A stretch of 64,000 nucleotides of DNA from Cerioporus squamosus (GCA_022592435.1 JABYQS010000056.1:124001-188000); one strand, 5' to 3'; positions 34,106 through 48,900 are shown, counted from the first letter of the stretch. Notes: generated by a model from the sequence alone, not told the origin. Numbers and translations are program-made.

Positions 34106-35474
34106 TCTCGTCAGCTGGGAGTATGATGGCGGTCTCGGGATTGCGGTTGGGATCGTTGGTTTTGTGTCTGTCGACATTGATGGGAGTGGAGGCGGCATCG
34201 TGATTTTCAGCATCCTGTTCACCCATGGTGGTAGAGGAGAGAGAGACCACGAACCTTTAGACGCGCGGACGCGCGGTTTTAAACCGTTGGGAAAGTGGTT
34301 ACTGAGACGGCTGTACCCTAAAGCGGTGGCTCAACGCGGTCTGGCCTTGTCTGGCCAATCACGCGGATGAGTCAATGCGGACCGGTGTTGATCATTAGCG
34401 GAGCTTACCCAGTTTTGCGGACAATAGAGCTCGCTTTTCTGACCGCTATTGTTGCAAAGTGACGGGAGGTGTACGCTAGGGCCCGACAAGAACTTGGCCT
34501 CTTTGTGTACTGACAGACGGCCGCTGCTGATTACTTTCACTCTAGTCAGTGAATACTATAGCAGCAGCAGTAAACGCTCTTACAGCTGGCTACTCACAGG
34601 TCTTGACGTTGACGTCGTCGAGGTCGGGAACGAGAGGGTGAGCCGCTCGGACTCGGACGACTCAAACAAGTCACAGTCACAGTCACGTGTCACTGGCGCT
34701 TATATTCAAGTTGAAGGGGGGCGCCGGCCTCAGGCGAGACTCAGAGTTCTCTCCGTCTTGCCTTCGTCGACCATACCCCGGTACGACTTCTCAGTGTGAT
34801 ACGGGACTTTGCCATCTTGGCACCGTTGAATGATTACTCCGGTGTTATTGCAATTTACGGTAACGGCACAGCGTTCAAATACTATGTACTGGCAAGCTTC
34901 TCGGTCTGAGTCTCACAGTTATCCACGCCGCCGCGCAGAGGTACGTAGTACTTCCCTGCAAGGTGGTGTACCCGGACGCTCATGCTACTTTTAGACCGAC
35001 CATCGGGCATATTGCACGCAGGTGTCAAGCTTGGTTCCGCTGCCACCGGCGGAGTACGGAGCGCTGCTGACGCGTGGATCAATGCGACGATTCTCTTCGA
35101 ATGGTCGGTCTACGACGGGACGCTGGGGAGGCGTCATGAGACACCAGACTCTGGCAGCTTCAGTAACGTACTGCTCACAGTCGCCCGATGAACAGCATCA
35201 AAACGTCCATCTTGACTTCCTCTTGCTGTTGGGCTAACCGCCCGGTGGGCGCGATGCAAGGCCGGCGAAGCCATTGTGACAGGCGGGCTATTCCCGCTTG
35301 GGACCGAGTGGAGGAAATAGGCCGGAGGTGAGGGTGTATACGGCGTCGAGCTTGAATGTGTCTCGCCATATATAACATCGAGGATGTTGGCCATTAACTC
35401 GCCATCCCGGCTACAACACCGTAGTCGACTCGGATCCTGCACAAAGTCCTCGTTTCCATCCATCTGTCTCTCTC
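34106..35474. other. Right flank of the element, no gene recognised
   Basis: Open frames here are short and match no family. The last 150 bases hold the promoter of the secreted precursor gene. Confidence 0.35.
35369..35375 (+). promoter_or_regulatory. TATA box of the secreted precursor gene
   Basis: TATATAA lies 100 bp before the ATG at 35475, in CCATATATAACATCG. Spacing suits a TATA box with a short 5' UTR. A clear TATA suggests a regulated or inducible gene (inference). Confidence 0.55.
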
Positions 35475-36873
35475 ATGGTGTTCAAACCGCTCTACGCCTT
35501 CGCTGTTGTCCTGGTCAACGTCCTCGCGGTCGTCGTTACTGTACGTCCTCAGCCTGCCACACCATATATCTACGGCCAATACTGACTCACTCTCTTCCAC
35601 CTCACAGTCGTCTGCGCGGTCCACAGGTCTCGTGAGGCTCACGGATCGCCGTGATGAGCTCGACCGCCCGGTGTATCTCTGGACGATCAGCCAAGACGAG
35701 CAGGAACGTCTCTCCACTCTCCTTGATGCTGACTTCTATGATGCCGGCGTCGAGGGCACCTACGTCACCGCTCCTCCGCAGGTGTGCCCGCACTGTGGCA
35801 AGGAGACCGAGTTTCTCGACTGGTGAGCAGCCTCGACTCGGATCTGCATCGATTCGTTGCCGCACCGGTGATTGACCGTGGTTATTCAGGGTATACACGG
35901 CTCTTGAACGCGGCGTGCACTCGCCCGGATTCATCTTCGACTCGCTCAAAGCGGGGCGCACCCCGAAGGGTGTGCACCACGACGTGTACTGCGCCGGCTG
36001 CGGCCACTTGACGCATGTCCGTGACCACACCGGCAACGAGGGCGGTGCGCTCCATATCTCGCATGCGACGGTACGTTGCGTGCTGCTGCATACGTCCGTC
36101 TCCTACCTTTGCTGACTGTACGCGGTCTATACAGCCGTATGATCGCGCAACGAGGACCTTTGGCAAGCGCGAGCCGGCTTCAGAAGCTGCTGATGTCTCC
36201 GTGGATGAGGTGCGTCGCACATCTGAATGACAGGTATCAGCGGACAGAGAGCTTGCCTGTCACTCACAATGTACTGAATGCTCATCACACGCACGCAGCC
36301 TACGGCCGCAGAGGCGCCGGAGAAAGCCGCCTACTGGGGTACCCTCGGTAGCAGGGTGTCGAAGCGGGAGGAGACGTCCGAGTCCGACAGCGGTGAACTG
36401 GAGGCTCTCGCCAAGGTAATCACGACGGTCAGCACTCACAATGTGACAACTTGTGCTTATCATACATACACACAGTCTGTATCCGAGAGTGGGGATAACA
36501 CCGCCGGTTGGCCCGCCGGCGGGAACTTCAGATGGGTGCTGAAGCGTGAAGAGGAAGCCTCAGCTGTTGAGGTGAGGCTGTTTCCCCTTACTTGCAGCGT
36601 GCTGAGTGCTTACCACATACACACAGGCTGTTCCTGAGACTCCCGGTTGGTTCACTGTTAAGTGGCTCCGCAAGCGCGATGAGGACGCCTCGAGTGAGTC
36701 GTCTGTCGAGGTGAGCGTGTTTCCTCCTAACCGTCGCATTCACGACGTGTCGCGTACTTACCACATGCACGCAGGCTGTATCTGAGCCTATTGGCGATAC
36801 CACTGCCGGTTGGCCCGCCGGCGGGAATTTCAGATGGGTCCTCAAGCGTGACGAGGAAGCCTCCTCGATCTAG
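35475..36873 (+). CDS. Secreted precursor with repeated Lys-Arg (Kex2-type) segments
   Basis: Eight exons (35475-35540, 35608-35822, 35890-36070, 36135-36209, 36299-36415, 36476-36571, 36627-36710, 36775-36873) give 310 aa; introns from exon 3 on are phase 0. Exon 1 is a signal peptide (MVFKPLYAFAVVLVNVLAVV). Exons 2-3 form a domain with two CxxC pairs (CPHCGKETEFLDW and VYCAGCGHLTHV), so a zinc-ribbon-like fold or disulfides. Exons 4-8 are repeats. Each has an acidic run starting EE, EP or DE, a Trp-containing core, then Lys-Arg: FGKR, YWGTLGSRVSKR, AGWPAGGNFRWVLKR, PGWFTVKWLRKR, and AGWPAGGNFRWVLKR again, ending DEEASSI. Lys-Arg followed by acidic residues is the Kex2 cleavage layout of fungal peptide precursors. 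The release of 25-40 residue peptides is inference. Family not recognised. Confidence 0.8.
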
Positions 36874-37943
36874 ACTCGGGAGCCGACAAGCAGTACGTGG
36901 GTCCATAGTGACGTCGGCTCGCTCGATAGTCGTGCGGGTGCGAGGATGATGCTGCCTCGGTCTGGGCCAAAGCTCCGTAGGGTCGACTGCTCGTCGCGGT
37001 GATTGGGACGCGACGCATGGGAAAGATGGTGCCTAAGTGCAGTTCGGAGACGGTTTCTGATGATACATGTAGACATTGAAATATCTTGACACGGTTCGAA
37101 TTGACATGGCGTGACTGCGCTCTGGCCTGGCGGCTGATTCGGCTCTATCGAAGTCGACTCCAGCAACTCCTGCGCTGTTCGTGTTCGTGTTCGTGTGGTT
37201 AAAATATCCTACCGCCAAAGTTGCCCTCAGCGAGAAGCCTCGAAAGTACTGCGACGTCCTGCAGCCGCTTTGTATATGGGAAAGTCTCGGTGAGATCTGC
37301 GGTCCCGCAGGTGACCCGATATTGTCACTCCGCCCGGAGATCCTTTCCCGCCGCGGACTGCGCGGTTGTCCGGCGCGGCCATGGCGTTCATTCGTTACGT
37401 TACGAAGCCCTCGATACGCTACACAGAAACTGTAGAAGTCAGTACAACCGATGCATCTTCGCCCTCTGGGTTCGTGCACCACTGCCATCCAGTTTGCTGA
37501 CCTCCAACCGTTTCTCTCTCCTAGTTTTGTAGACTACGGAACTTGCTCCGCGCCCATGCGTGCCTATCGTCCGCCACAAGAATGCAGACAATTAGAGGAC
37601 CGGAAAGTCATCTTGTCCACCTTCCAGGCATCCGGCCTATCTACTTACCGGACTCTCAGTGGGTTTTGACAGGAAATAAGTGACCTTTGAAGGTTCCACA
37701 ATTGCGACGGTTGCTCCCCGCACCGCATGACATTTCCTTTCGCGGCAGCAGACCTGCATGTTACGTAAGCGCGTATAAAGTCCATAGGCCTACGCCTCGC
37801 TTTCACCCACATCCCACATCCTCCCCCTCCTCCCCGCTCCCTTTCGCTCGCATATCGCACCTCTCTCGCAGGGGTCTCGGTCTGATCTCGGTATACGGCT
37901 AGGAACACCTCGGTCAACTTCGTCAAGACATCTGAAAGCAAGT
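36874..37943. other. Intergenic between the precursor gene and CDK1
   Basis: No gene recognised. A strong pyrimidine-rich tract at about 37800-37870 (CCTCCCCCTCCTCC-type) precedes the CDK1 start, a common core-promoter feature in basidiomycetes. Confidence 0.4.
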
Positions 37944-39690
<1,747 letters not shown>

Positions 39691-40344
39691 TCGATGATCT
39701 TCCGTCTGTCCCCACTCGCTATGCTGCACGATTTCGCTGTTCGCTCCGTTCGCCGTCCGCCGTCACGACTGTTTTCCCTGTCCACGCCCATGTTCATCCA
39801 CGTCACGCATCACGACCCTTCGCACGCATTGATATCAGATGTTGTTACATACAGAGACATACACTACGATGTATCGCGTATCGCGCCTAACTTGTGTTTC
39901 TACGTCTTTCGCATCCAACAGCATGTTTCCGCACCGCCTCGCCTCGCCTCCCGTCCCTGCCTTACAATGTTTTCGCCACGTTGACGCGCTTTTTCAAGTT
40001 GCCGTTCCGTGTCCGTGGGTGGCGTGACGCCCCGATTCCCGAGCCACTCGATGGCCCGCTCTTCGCTGTCTATCGTACACTTCGTCCGGCGTTGTTCTCG
40101 CGTGCCGGTAATGTATTCACATCATGTCGGTATAGCAATGCACCCGCAATGTACTGTGTCGATGCACAGTTCATCTGTTTCGTAGTGCGCCGATGGCGAG
40201 ACTGAAGAGGCAAATGGTACGTAGCCGTGTGCCACGTTTGTCCCGTACTACAAAGGCTACATTGTGGGCAGCCCGTGCTTGTGAGGAAGGTGTAGAGTGG
40301 AACGGCTTGTGGTTCCACTATGACCACGACCGATAGATTTCATA
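39691..40344. other. Intergenic, nothing recognised
   Basis: The 3' side of CDK1 and of the broken FunK1 gene. No conserved frame, RNA or repeat was seen. Confidence 0.35.
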
Positions 40345-42827
40345 CTAGTACATAACATCCCTCCAGTGAGGCGGGTCGTCATCTGGGCATGATGCGCGTA
40401 TGTCCTCACACTTTTGTCTCTTCCCGCCGTACAGTTCTGGGTGAATCTCCTGTGGAAACACCACCCCTGGAGCATTTATGAACTCCAACTGGCGCCCTCC
40501 CAGCAAATCCGGGGTCTTGTCGTGGGCAGACCATGCAGACGTGTGTTGCAGCGCAGGCTCAGTGACGGACAGGATCGTGTCGTGTGTCACGACCTCGTCT
40601 GCCACCGCCCAAAGGTTCTCCGTGAACTGGCTCCCCAGGACACATGTCAGAGCGCCCTGATCGTCTTCCCTGGCGTACCGGAGCAGTTCCTCCGCATCCG
40701 GCTTCTCGTCCGGTGGTGGGCCTGCTTCGAACTTTTCAGAAGTAAGCCTCTACTCCCGACGGGGCTGGACTCTAGGATGCAGAAGTGACATTATCCAGTA
40801 CCACAGACTGAACAAGGCTCGCAGCTCGTAGAGCAGCGCTTGGGTGGGGTGTCTGACGTGTGCCTTGTCTTCCCCGTTGCGAAACTGGAGCGGTGTGCGG
40901 TAGAAGTTGAGTCCGATGGACGACATGAGGGCCACCTTCCACCGACTCCATGGCTCGCGGCGCGCGCCATGGGCCCAGAGTCCTGCCAGGGTGTCGAAGG
41001 AGTAGAAGATGCTGCGGATGTACGTCTCGAGTCGGGGCTCGCAGTTGTTGTGGATGGAGCGCATGGCTTAGTAGAGGATGATCAGGAAGAACGACTCGAG
41101 ATCGCCGCGAAAGCCTGCTGGAACGTCATATGCGTGTGAACTGCTGAAGGGCCAAGAGGCCTGTCGAAGCGTGAAGAAGTTTGTGGTGAGCTCTCTACTC
41201 CATCACGACGATTGTCGAACTACTCACCAGCGACCGTGGCTTGGGGGGGGGTACGGATGGATGAACGAGTCGGCCTTCCTGGACTCGACATGCTAGGTCC
41301 CAGTCGACGAGAACGCCTGTGTAATGAACGGTGCGCTTTCCATCCGCGTTGAGGGACACGGATGGGCAGATCATGATGTTAAATGGGTTGACATCGCGAT
41401 GCAGGTATCCGGCCTCATACGTATCTCTGTGAACTGCGGCGTTGTCATCAATATTGGTGACCTGGCAAAAACGGCCGTAACTCACTCCGGATACAATCGC
41501 TCACAACCTTGAGCAGCTGGAAGCTGCACGTGAACTCGTCCAGGGGTAGAAACACCTCCTTCTCTACAAGCCGGCAATGCTGGAGTCGCTCGAAGGGGCG
41601 CTGTGTCTTGTAGGTTCCCTCCTCGTCGCGTTTGCGCTTCCGGCGCGCGTTCTCCTCCGCGTATATCTCCAGCCAAGTATCCTGTCCTTCGATATCGCCA
41701 TAGCAAACCACCGATAAGACCGCGTCAACGCCCCGTGCTTGAAGGGTGCGCAAGATGTCGCCTTCGCTCTCGAAGTTGGCGGAGAAGGGCCGCCACTTGT
41801 CCTTCAAGGTGACAAGCGAGCGTTCGATGGGGTCAAGGGCGACGTAGACCATGGTGCCGGTACTGTACGCATCTGCTATGTAGGTAGGCTTGCCGACGAG
41901 ATACTTGCGTCTCTCCGGGCCGACCTCCAAGGCATAGCGAGGCCAGTCTTCCGAGAGTGAGTTGGCGAAGAGGCGACGCTGGAATGTGAACGTGGAAGGA
42001 TCCGTCGAAGGGAGTTGAGAGTAGTCGGTCAGGAAGGGATCAGTCTCGCATGCCTCCAGATCGACGTCTTCGCCCTCGGTGTCCTCCTTCATGGCCTCCA
42101 TCATCGCGAAATATGACGACGCGGGGTACACGGGAGATGCAGTCGGGTCCAGACCGAGCTGTTCGTCCGTCATCTGCGCGAAACGCCATAGCAGTCGGAC
42201 AAGCAAGCCTGGATCTTCCGTCATGTGGACCTCCTTCGATTCCTGCGTAAGGGTCGTCCCCGAATGGTCCCATCGAAAGCAGGTCACCCCTCCTTCGAGC
42301 AGATGGATCGTATAGAGCTACCGCCTGGGCTGGCGAGCGAATACTTCTCTGACGACGGACTCGAGGATTTCGCGCGCTTCGTCTTCCGTTCGCCTTGGAG
42401 CGACCATCTCCAGACTCACCCACACACGCATCGTGTTCCAGTCGGGTTTCCTGTCAGAAGCCTCGCGGCGACCTTCGCGGTACAGTCCGAGACTGGGAAC
42501 TATCGGGCTATCGTCATCATGCGCACTGCGGCCGATGGACGCGTTGACCTGGTAGTCGTTAGGCAGGACGAGCTCGCCGAACACACTTTCCTGTGGAAGA
42601 CATGAGCCACATAGCTGCGCAGAAATAGGGGGGCTATCTCGTACAAGCTCAAAAGCCAGCTCCTCCTCGTGGCCTCCCTCGTGCAGCTGCGCAGAGCAGA
42701 TCTGCGATATGTTTTCCTCTGCCCGGTTCAGGTATGATGGTGGTATTGTCGTGGTGCAGCCCGACGGCGGTGCTGGAAGGATGCGAGTTTCGAATGTCCT
42801 ATGTTCCACTCTGAATAAGTCCTTCAT
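40345..42827 (-). pseudogene. Third FunK1 kinase gene, broken by stop codons
   Basis: It starts at the ATG at 42827 (MKDLFRVEHRTFETRILPAP). FunK1 landmarks in order are: REVFARQPRR, VTCFRWDHSGTTLT, LLVRLLWRFAQMTDEQLGLD, VEKEVFLPL, GYLHRDVNPFNIMICP, YTGVLVDWDLACRV, and FRGDLESFFLIILY. A C-terminal region ends WRDVMY at 40345. A TAG at 42318-42320 interrupts RQPRR-LYTIHLLEGG in the same frame (a CAG-to-TAG change would explain it). A TAA at about 41064-41066 interrupts ILY-AMRSIH. Both lie in conserved parts, so the gene is probably dead. It is diverged from the arm copies and is not part of the element. Confidence 0.75.
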
Positions 42828-43400
42828 TTTGCGTGTATATTGAGGGGCTGGAGTGCTGCGTAAGTAGCAGTGAGTTACAGGTAGGCCTCACTCACGTTGG
42901 TCCGGTACAGAGTGGTCGAGGGCAGGTCGTCCAGATTCCCCGTCCTAATAAGCGACCAAGTCTCCCCACCGTGTCCCTTGTCCAGACTTCAGCGGCTCAT
43001 GGCAAATGCAGAGTTCCGCAGTATACACCAGCCGCTACGCGGACTCAAATGTGCATACAAGTGATGAAGGGAGAAAACTCTCAGTATGTATAGCATTGAG
43101 ATCCTAGGTTCAAGCAGCACACCTGAGAATCCACACTCTCGGGGTCTGGACTTCAGGTATTCTAGGGGTGCCGGTGAGTGGTGGTAGTTGGCGACCTTGC
43201 TTAATTTTCGGAGGGGGCGTGGAAGGTCTGTTCAGTCGTCAGCGAGCTGCAAAGTGCGCACGACAGGAAGACGTCAAGCATATGCATAAGTCAAGGGTAT
43301 CGCGAATAGTACGAGGTAGTCAGTTATAAGTACCGCCATCCTACAAGGGGTAACGCCGAACGAGCTCCTTTACAATATACCACAGAGCGTGCGGCCAGGG
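42828..43400. other. Intergenic, nothing recognised
   Basis: The upstream side of the broken FunK1 gene and the 3' side of the DENN gene. No feature stands out. Confidence 0.35.
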
Positions 43401-45640
43401 TCACCCGAGTCCGAGTATAAGTCCTACCAAGTCCTTCCATCCACGCTTCACCAGCACCCGCACCCCGCCGCCATACTCCTCCCCAAGCCACTCGACGAAG
43501 CGCGCGTCCAGTCCACTGAATGGTCCCAGCTCGAACGACATCACGTCCTTCGGGGTGAGCAGGACCAGCTGAGCGGCGTTTGAGATGCCGCGATCGCCCT
43601 CGGGTATTCTCGACGGGTATTGGTATTTTCGTGTCTCTAGGAGCGTCGCAAGGCGGGAAAGGATGGAGGTCGTGTTCGCGTGGAACGCCTGGAGCAGCGC
43701 AAGCGTCGTCATAACTTGACGGTCGCGACGCGCATCAGCACCACTATCTGAGCCCGACGCGCGTTCCGGTGCGTTGCTCCGCTCCCCAGGGATGAACATC
43801 CCCTCTGACGGCGTCGGGGCCTCCTCGGTGGTCGTCCGTACGTCGGTCTTCCCCCCGGCCCACGTCCACGCGGACATTGCGCTCGCGCGGCGGAGAGCCC
43901 GCGAAGCCCGCCCGTTGGCGACGGTGCTCCCTGAAGGCCTGCCCTCTATCCCCGATCCGAGCGTGCGGATATACGACTGCGAGCGTGTCTTCGTGAGGTC
44001 GTCGTCGCCCTCGAGACGGATGCTGCCCCAGTCACGGCGAGGCGGTCCAGGATATGAAGGCGTGGAATTCCGCCACGCGCCCATCCAGAGCCCGGCGCAC
44101 ATCACGCATACGTCTTCGTAGACGCGCCAAACGTCCGTCCAAGCGGAGCTGGTGCTGCTGCGCGGTTTTCCGCAGGAATGTGAGGGGTCGCAGCATGGGT
44201 CGATTCCGTCTTCGGAGTCAAGCTGCAGCAGACGTTCTAGTTCCGACCACTACATGCGGAACGCGGTGAGACATGGGATACTATGAACGTTGATGTACGC
44301 ACCAGTCGGACATCGCTCCATGTGAATCGCACACAGGATAGCCTGTGGGAAGGCCCTCGTCCATTTGCTTGCTCCACTGGTTTGGGGACATAGAACGCGG
44401 GTCGTGTGTTTGGGGTGGTAGAGCGGAGGTCAATGAGAAGGTCGTAGTAGGAGGGCTTGTCTAGGAAGATGGAGTCCGTCGTGCAAGCAATCCAGCCGCG
44501 GCCTGACTTGCTCTCGAACTCCAGCTTGTCGAGGTCATTCAGAGTGACCATCCCGAGGACTTTGAGTGCGGCGGTGCTCTTCCCCTTCAGCCTCCGCGGC
44601 GGCTCGTCGTCGCCCTCGTCAGAGTCATAGGCAGACACAAGCTCGCTGACCTGCTCCTCGTAGCAGGTGTCAGCAGCGACATGACACAGGATGCAGGCAG
44701 CTTCCACAGGTGGGCGAGTGATAATGAGAACGCGTCGCCGGCCGAGAATGTGCTTGTACAGGGTCAAGGAAGAGGGTCCGAGGATGCGCAGGAGGTGGGG
44801 CAGGTGGGTGGTGGGAGCACAGTCTGACCGAGAGCCTTCGAGTTCCGCACCCCAGCCCTCCCAAGAGCTCGAGCTGCCCTCATGACGCACCTTGCGCTCC
44901 TCGAAGAACGCGCGCGCGGGATCCCAGTCGCTCTCCAACGGCTCCAGCGTGTCACGGTCCTCCATAGAGGTATAAATGTCGTTCACGAGCTCCTTGAGGG
45001 CAGCGACGTGCTGCCAAGGGCGCGCGCGAGGAGACTTGGCGAGGAGAATGCCCAGAGACGAGAGGCGAAAGCCGCGGTGGCCGTCCTCGGACGTTCGCCG
45101 CCTGCGGAAGACGCATACGCCTTGGTGGTCGTCCTTGGTAAAGTAACTGCAGCGAGTCAAGGACATGAGAGACAAAAAGCAGAGAATACACGCACACTAC
45201 ATCTCGCTCAATGAGATGTAACCCACTGGGCAAACAGCTGAACTCGACGTTCGACAGGTCCAAGTCTGCGCACCAAATCAGAGATATTCAATCGCGCTCC
45301 GGCAGCAACTTGGACGGTCGTACCTTCGGACGCCTTCAGAGACCAGTCTATCACGCTTCCCTGAGTCCGATGAAACGAGGCATGGAATATGGCAACTGCG
45401 CAGGCATCAGCATACACGGGGAATATGGGAAGGGCATAACCGTACCGAGGTCTTGCGGTATGTCGCCGGCAAGTGAGGAATGCATGAAAAGCGAGCGGAG
45501 GAGTCGCGCGTAGAGACCGCGCACAGACAAGGGTCGTCCAGGGTCGTCTGCGTCGCGCTCGTGGTCGTCCAGGTCGTCAAGAGGGTCGTGGTCGTCGGCA
45601 GAGACAGCGCCCTCGAAACGGCACTCGTTTAGCCGACTGG
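43401..45640 (-). CDS. DENN-domain protein, LCHN/Anr2-like (DUF4484)
   Basis: The start is not fixed; an acidic N-terminal stretch (DDHDPLDDLDDHERDADDPG) reads in frame to about 45640, and the first in-frame ATG is at 45485. The uDENN part is VAIFHASFHRTQGSVIDWSL, then VEFSCLPSGLHLIERDVV, across introns. The cDENN-like core has VFRRRRTSEDGHRGFRLSSL, ALKELVNDIYTSMED and YKHILGRRRVLIITRPPVEA. LGMVTLNDLDKLE, GRGWIACTTDSIFLDKPSYY and a C-terminal part with an intron at 44302-44250 follow, ending KDLVGLILGLG. DENN proteins act as exchange factors or effectors for Rab GTPases in membrane traffic; the LCHN subgroup's target is not settled. It is divergent from SAC3. Confidence 0.82.
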
Positions 45641-45976
45641 ACAGTAATAGGGCTGACTAAGCAGTCGGGTAAGTAGGCTCAGTAAGTAATGCGTTAAGTG
45701 GTAAGTCGGCAGATAAGGAGGATTGCTTACGAGCTTCAATTCAACTTCAAAGTCTAACGGCGCGTGGGCGCCTACACACCTTGTTCCCGACCTCGAATTC
45801 CTCTCCTCTCGTCCCCGCCCTCGTCATTGCTCTCGTCCTTGTCCTCGTCTTCACTCTCGTCCTCACCATTTACTGCTACATCTGTGCTGCTGGCGTTGGG
45901 CTCTGCCTCAATTTGCGCTTGACATCTGAGCCTCTGGACTGAGAAGAATCCTGCAACCACCGACGTTGTCGCCACA
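45641..45976. promoter_or_regulatory. Divergent promoter region (DENN gene / SAC3)
   Basis: The two genes read away from this gap. A degenerate repeat of AAGTAGGC/TAAGTCGG units (45660-45725) and a CTCGTC-rich run (45800-45870) are visible. The first exon of the DENN gene may extend into it. Confidence 0.4.
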
Positions 45977-48900
45977 ATGATGCACATCCACGGCGCTGCA
46001 AGTGATAAGCCGAGGCGACCGTTGCAGTCGAAGAACAAGAAGTGGACCGCAGGTCAAGGCGACTCAAACAGCGGACATGTGAGCGATGGTGAACGGTGGG
46101 AGCGCGGTGGCCACCGTAGGCGCGGTTGGGGACGCGGAGGGCACGGACACCATGGCACGCACTTGACCGTCCCTGCCGACGTACACGACGAGATGACGAG
46201 CGCTACGGAGGACGAAGGGGCAAGCGGGGACAGTGCTCACGAGGACGATGGAGACCAGCCTCGGGAACCAGAGACTGCAGAGGAACGGGAGAAGTTCTTC
46301 CAGGAGGTTCGTCGTTACCCGTTGTGCCCTTGATTGAGGTCGCATCTCATCATTCTACCAGCTCGTGAAACAACGTGATATTGAAAAGAAGAAAGCCATT
46401 GCGGAAGGCAAGATGGACGATCCTCTCGTGCCCAAACGACTCGACGAAGCAATCACGATGGTTGGAACCTGCATGGATATGTGCCCGAGGTTCGAGCGCT
46501 ACCGGAGAGAACGAGAGAACAACCTGGACAGGTGGGAAGTCGTACGTGCATAGTCGTTCTTGTGCTGTGATGCCCTGGGCTGCTGAAGTTTGGGAGGTCG
46601 AGCCGGGTTGACCCAGGTGCGTATGCCTTGTACATTCTCAAGGTGGCCCCTTCATGTGTACACATATAAACCCATCTGTTGCAGTCAGCCTGCCCCCGTT
46701 TAGAGAGGCGACCGTACATGGTCTGCAAGCTGCTTCTCCAGGAACTGTGACATGCTTTGCTGGATCCGTCCGGCTCGACCTTCGAAACTGAAGTGGACCA
46801 CTCGTCTGGTTCGTCGCTGATGCTCTTCAAGATTCCCGGGACGAAGCGCGTCGATCACAAACGTGCTGTCAAGATATACGAGCGCGCAGCGGGTGACAAA
46901 ACGCTTCCATCCGATTTGCGACCTCCACCAGTATTGAAGGTATGTGGTTCATAAGACTCTAACCCCTCTCTGACTCTGACATATGCTACAAGAGAACCCT
47001 CGACTACCTCTTTCACGAGTTGCTCGTGAAGGAAGGCTTCTCTCAGACGTACAGTTTCATCCGGGACCGGTCTCGCGCCGTACGGAACGACTTCACCATG
47101 CAACACGAGACAGGGCCGTTGGCAATCGAATGCCACGACCGCTGCGCGAGATTCCATATACTCGCGCTGCATCTGGAACGTGATACTCGTGGATTCTCTG
47201 TCGCTCTCGAGGAACAACAGTTGATGAACAGTATGTTCTCCCCTCTGCCGACGATGCATTTGCTGACATCCCCCCAGCGCTGCAGAGTCTGAAGGAGTTC
47301 TACGAAGACCAACGGGGACGGTATCAAGCTCCGACGGAACTCGAGATGCGCGTCTATCATCGTCTCATCCATATCCGCGACCAAAGAGAACGTCACGAAG
47401 AGATACCAGACGAAATCAGGAATCATCCGGTGTTTCGTCTAACCACGCAGTTCCGTCTTACGGTTCAGGCCAAGAGCGCGCCTATCAGCAAGACTTCCGC
47501 TCTCGTCGTCGATGACGAGGGCATGCAGATCTTCTCGCAGCTGGCAGCCGTCCTCCGCGAGCAGAACAACGTCGTCATGATTTACCTGGTCGCGTGCATC
47601 ATGGAGCGGCACTTCGGCAAGGAGTGCATCGAGGATATCGAAAGTATTCGCGGCGATCTCAGCATACCAGAAATCATCGACGGCATCTCCAAGCCTTTGT
47701 CAGACGCCCTCCCCTCCGCGGACGGCGAGACGTCCATGGAGAGCCCGGAGTCTCTCGCTGCAGAGATCACGGAGATCGATGAAGAGTCCACGCCGGCCGC
47801 CCCGCCAGTCCTTGCGCCTCAGTCTGTTCCCAGGAGCGCGACTGAGTGGTTGAACAACAACTTCGGTGCACCTCCGGCCGCCAACCGCTCAGCTCAGACT
47901 GCGTTCCAGCCTTCTCCCTTCACTACTTCCCCGCCCTCCACCAAGTTCGCATTCTCTAACCTCGGATCTGGTACTGCGTTCCCTTCATCCGCGAGCGCGC
48001 CCTCGGCTTTCGGTAACCTTGCCACTGCCAAGTCAGCCTTCGGCGGTGCGACCTTTGGGCCGCCGCCTACCTCTTCGTCAGCACCCTCGTTCTTTGGGAA
48101 CGGTGCTACAACGAATGGTGCATTCGGGTCCTCATCATCAAGTGCGTTTGGGCCTAGCACTGGTGGTTCGTCCCCTTTTGCGCCGGCGACTCCGCAGATC
48201 GCTCGAGCTCCGCTCACCTCGCAGCCCACCTGGCCAGCCGAGTCCTCTGCTCAACCGACCACGACTCAACTTCCCGAGGTTTCTCCTCCGAAGACTGCTG
48301 GCCTCAATCCCTTTGCCTCGACATTCGTCCCTCCATCCAGTGCGGTAGCGCCCTCTGCTGCATCCTCGTCTCAAGCGCCTCCCCCGCCTCCCGAGAAGCC
48401 GACCCTTTTCTCTAATCCTTTCATGACTCCAACATCATCCACTCTCACCCCGCAACCCCCTTCTAAACCATCGGTACCCGCTCCATCTGTCGATATATTC
48501 AGTATCCCTCTGGTACCATCTCAACCGTCCCCTGCTACTACCACACCTGCCGCACCACCAACGGTCCCAGAGGAACCTTCACGCGACAAGACCCCTCCAC
48601 CACCGGCGGTTCCATCCGCTGAAACACCTTCCCTACTGAGAGAGCGAAGGCAGACGCTATGGGACTTGCCAGGCTCCTCGTCTCCATTTTCTCGCCTCAA
48701 GGAGGAGAAAATGACGTTCACTCCCCCGCCCGGCAGCCCTGCTGAGCCACGCACTCCTATCTCACCAACCGCGCCTCCGCCCGCCCTTGGCAAGGCCCCA
48801 CATATAGCGCTTCCCCCAACTCCGACGCTAAGGTGGTTTGACCCCTCCTCGCAATCGTCGGAGTCGGACATCACATTATCGAGGAAGCGATCCCTTCTTC

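Noticed and set aside
46757..46830. Extra coding sequence before IPGTKR in SAC3
   Set aside because: Family members join WEV directly to IPGTKR, and GTC|GTACGT with TTCAAG|ATT gives that join exactly, so this stretch is intron.
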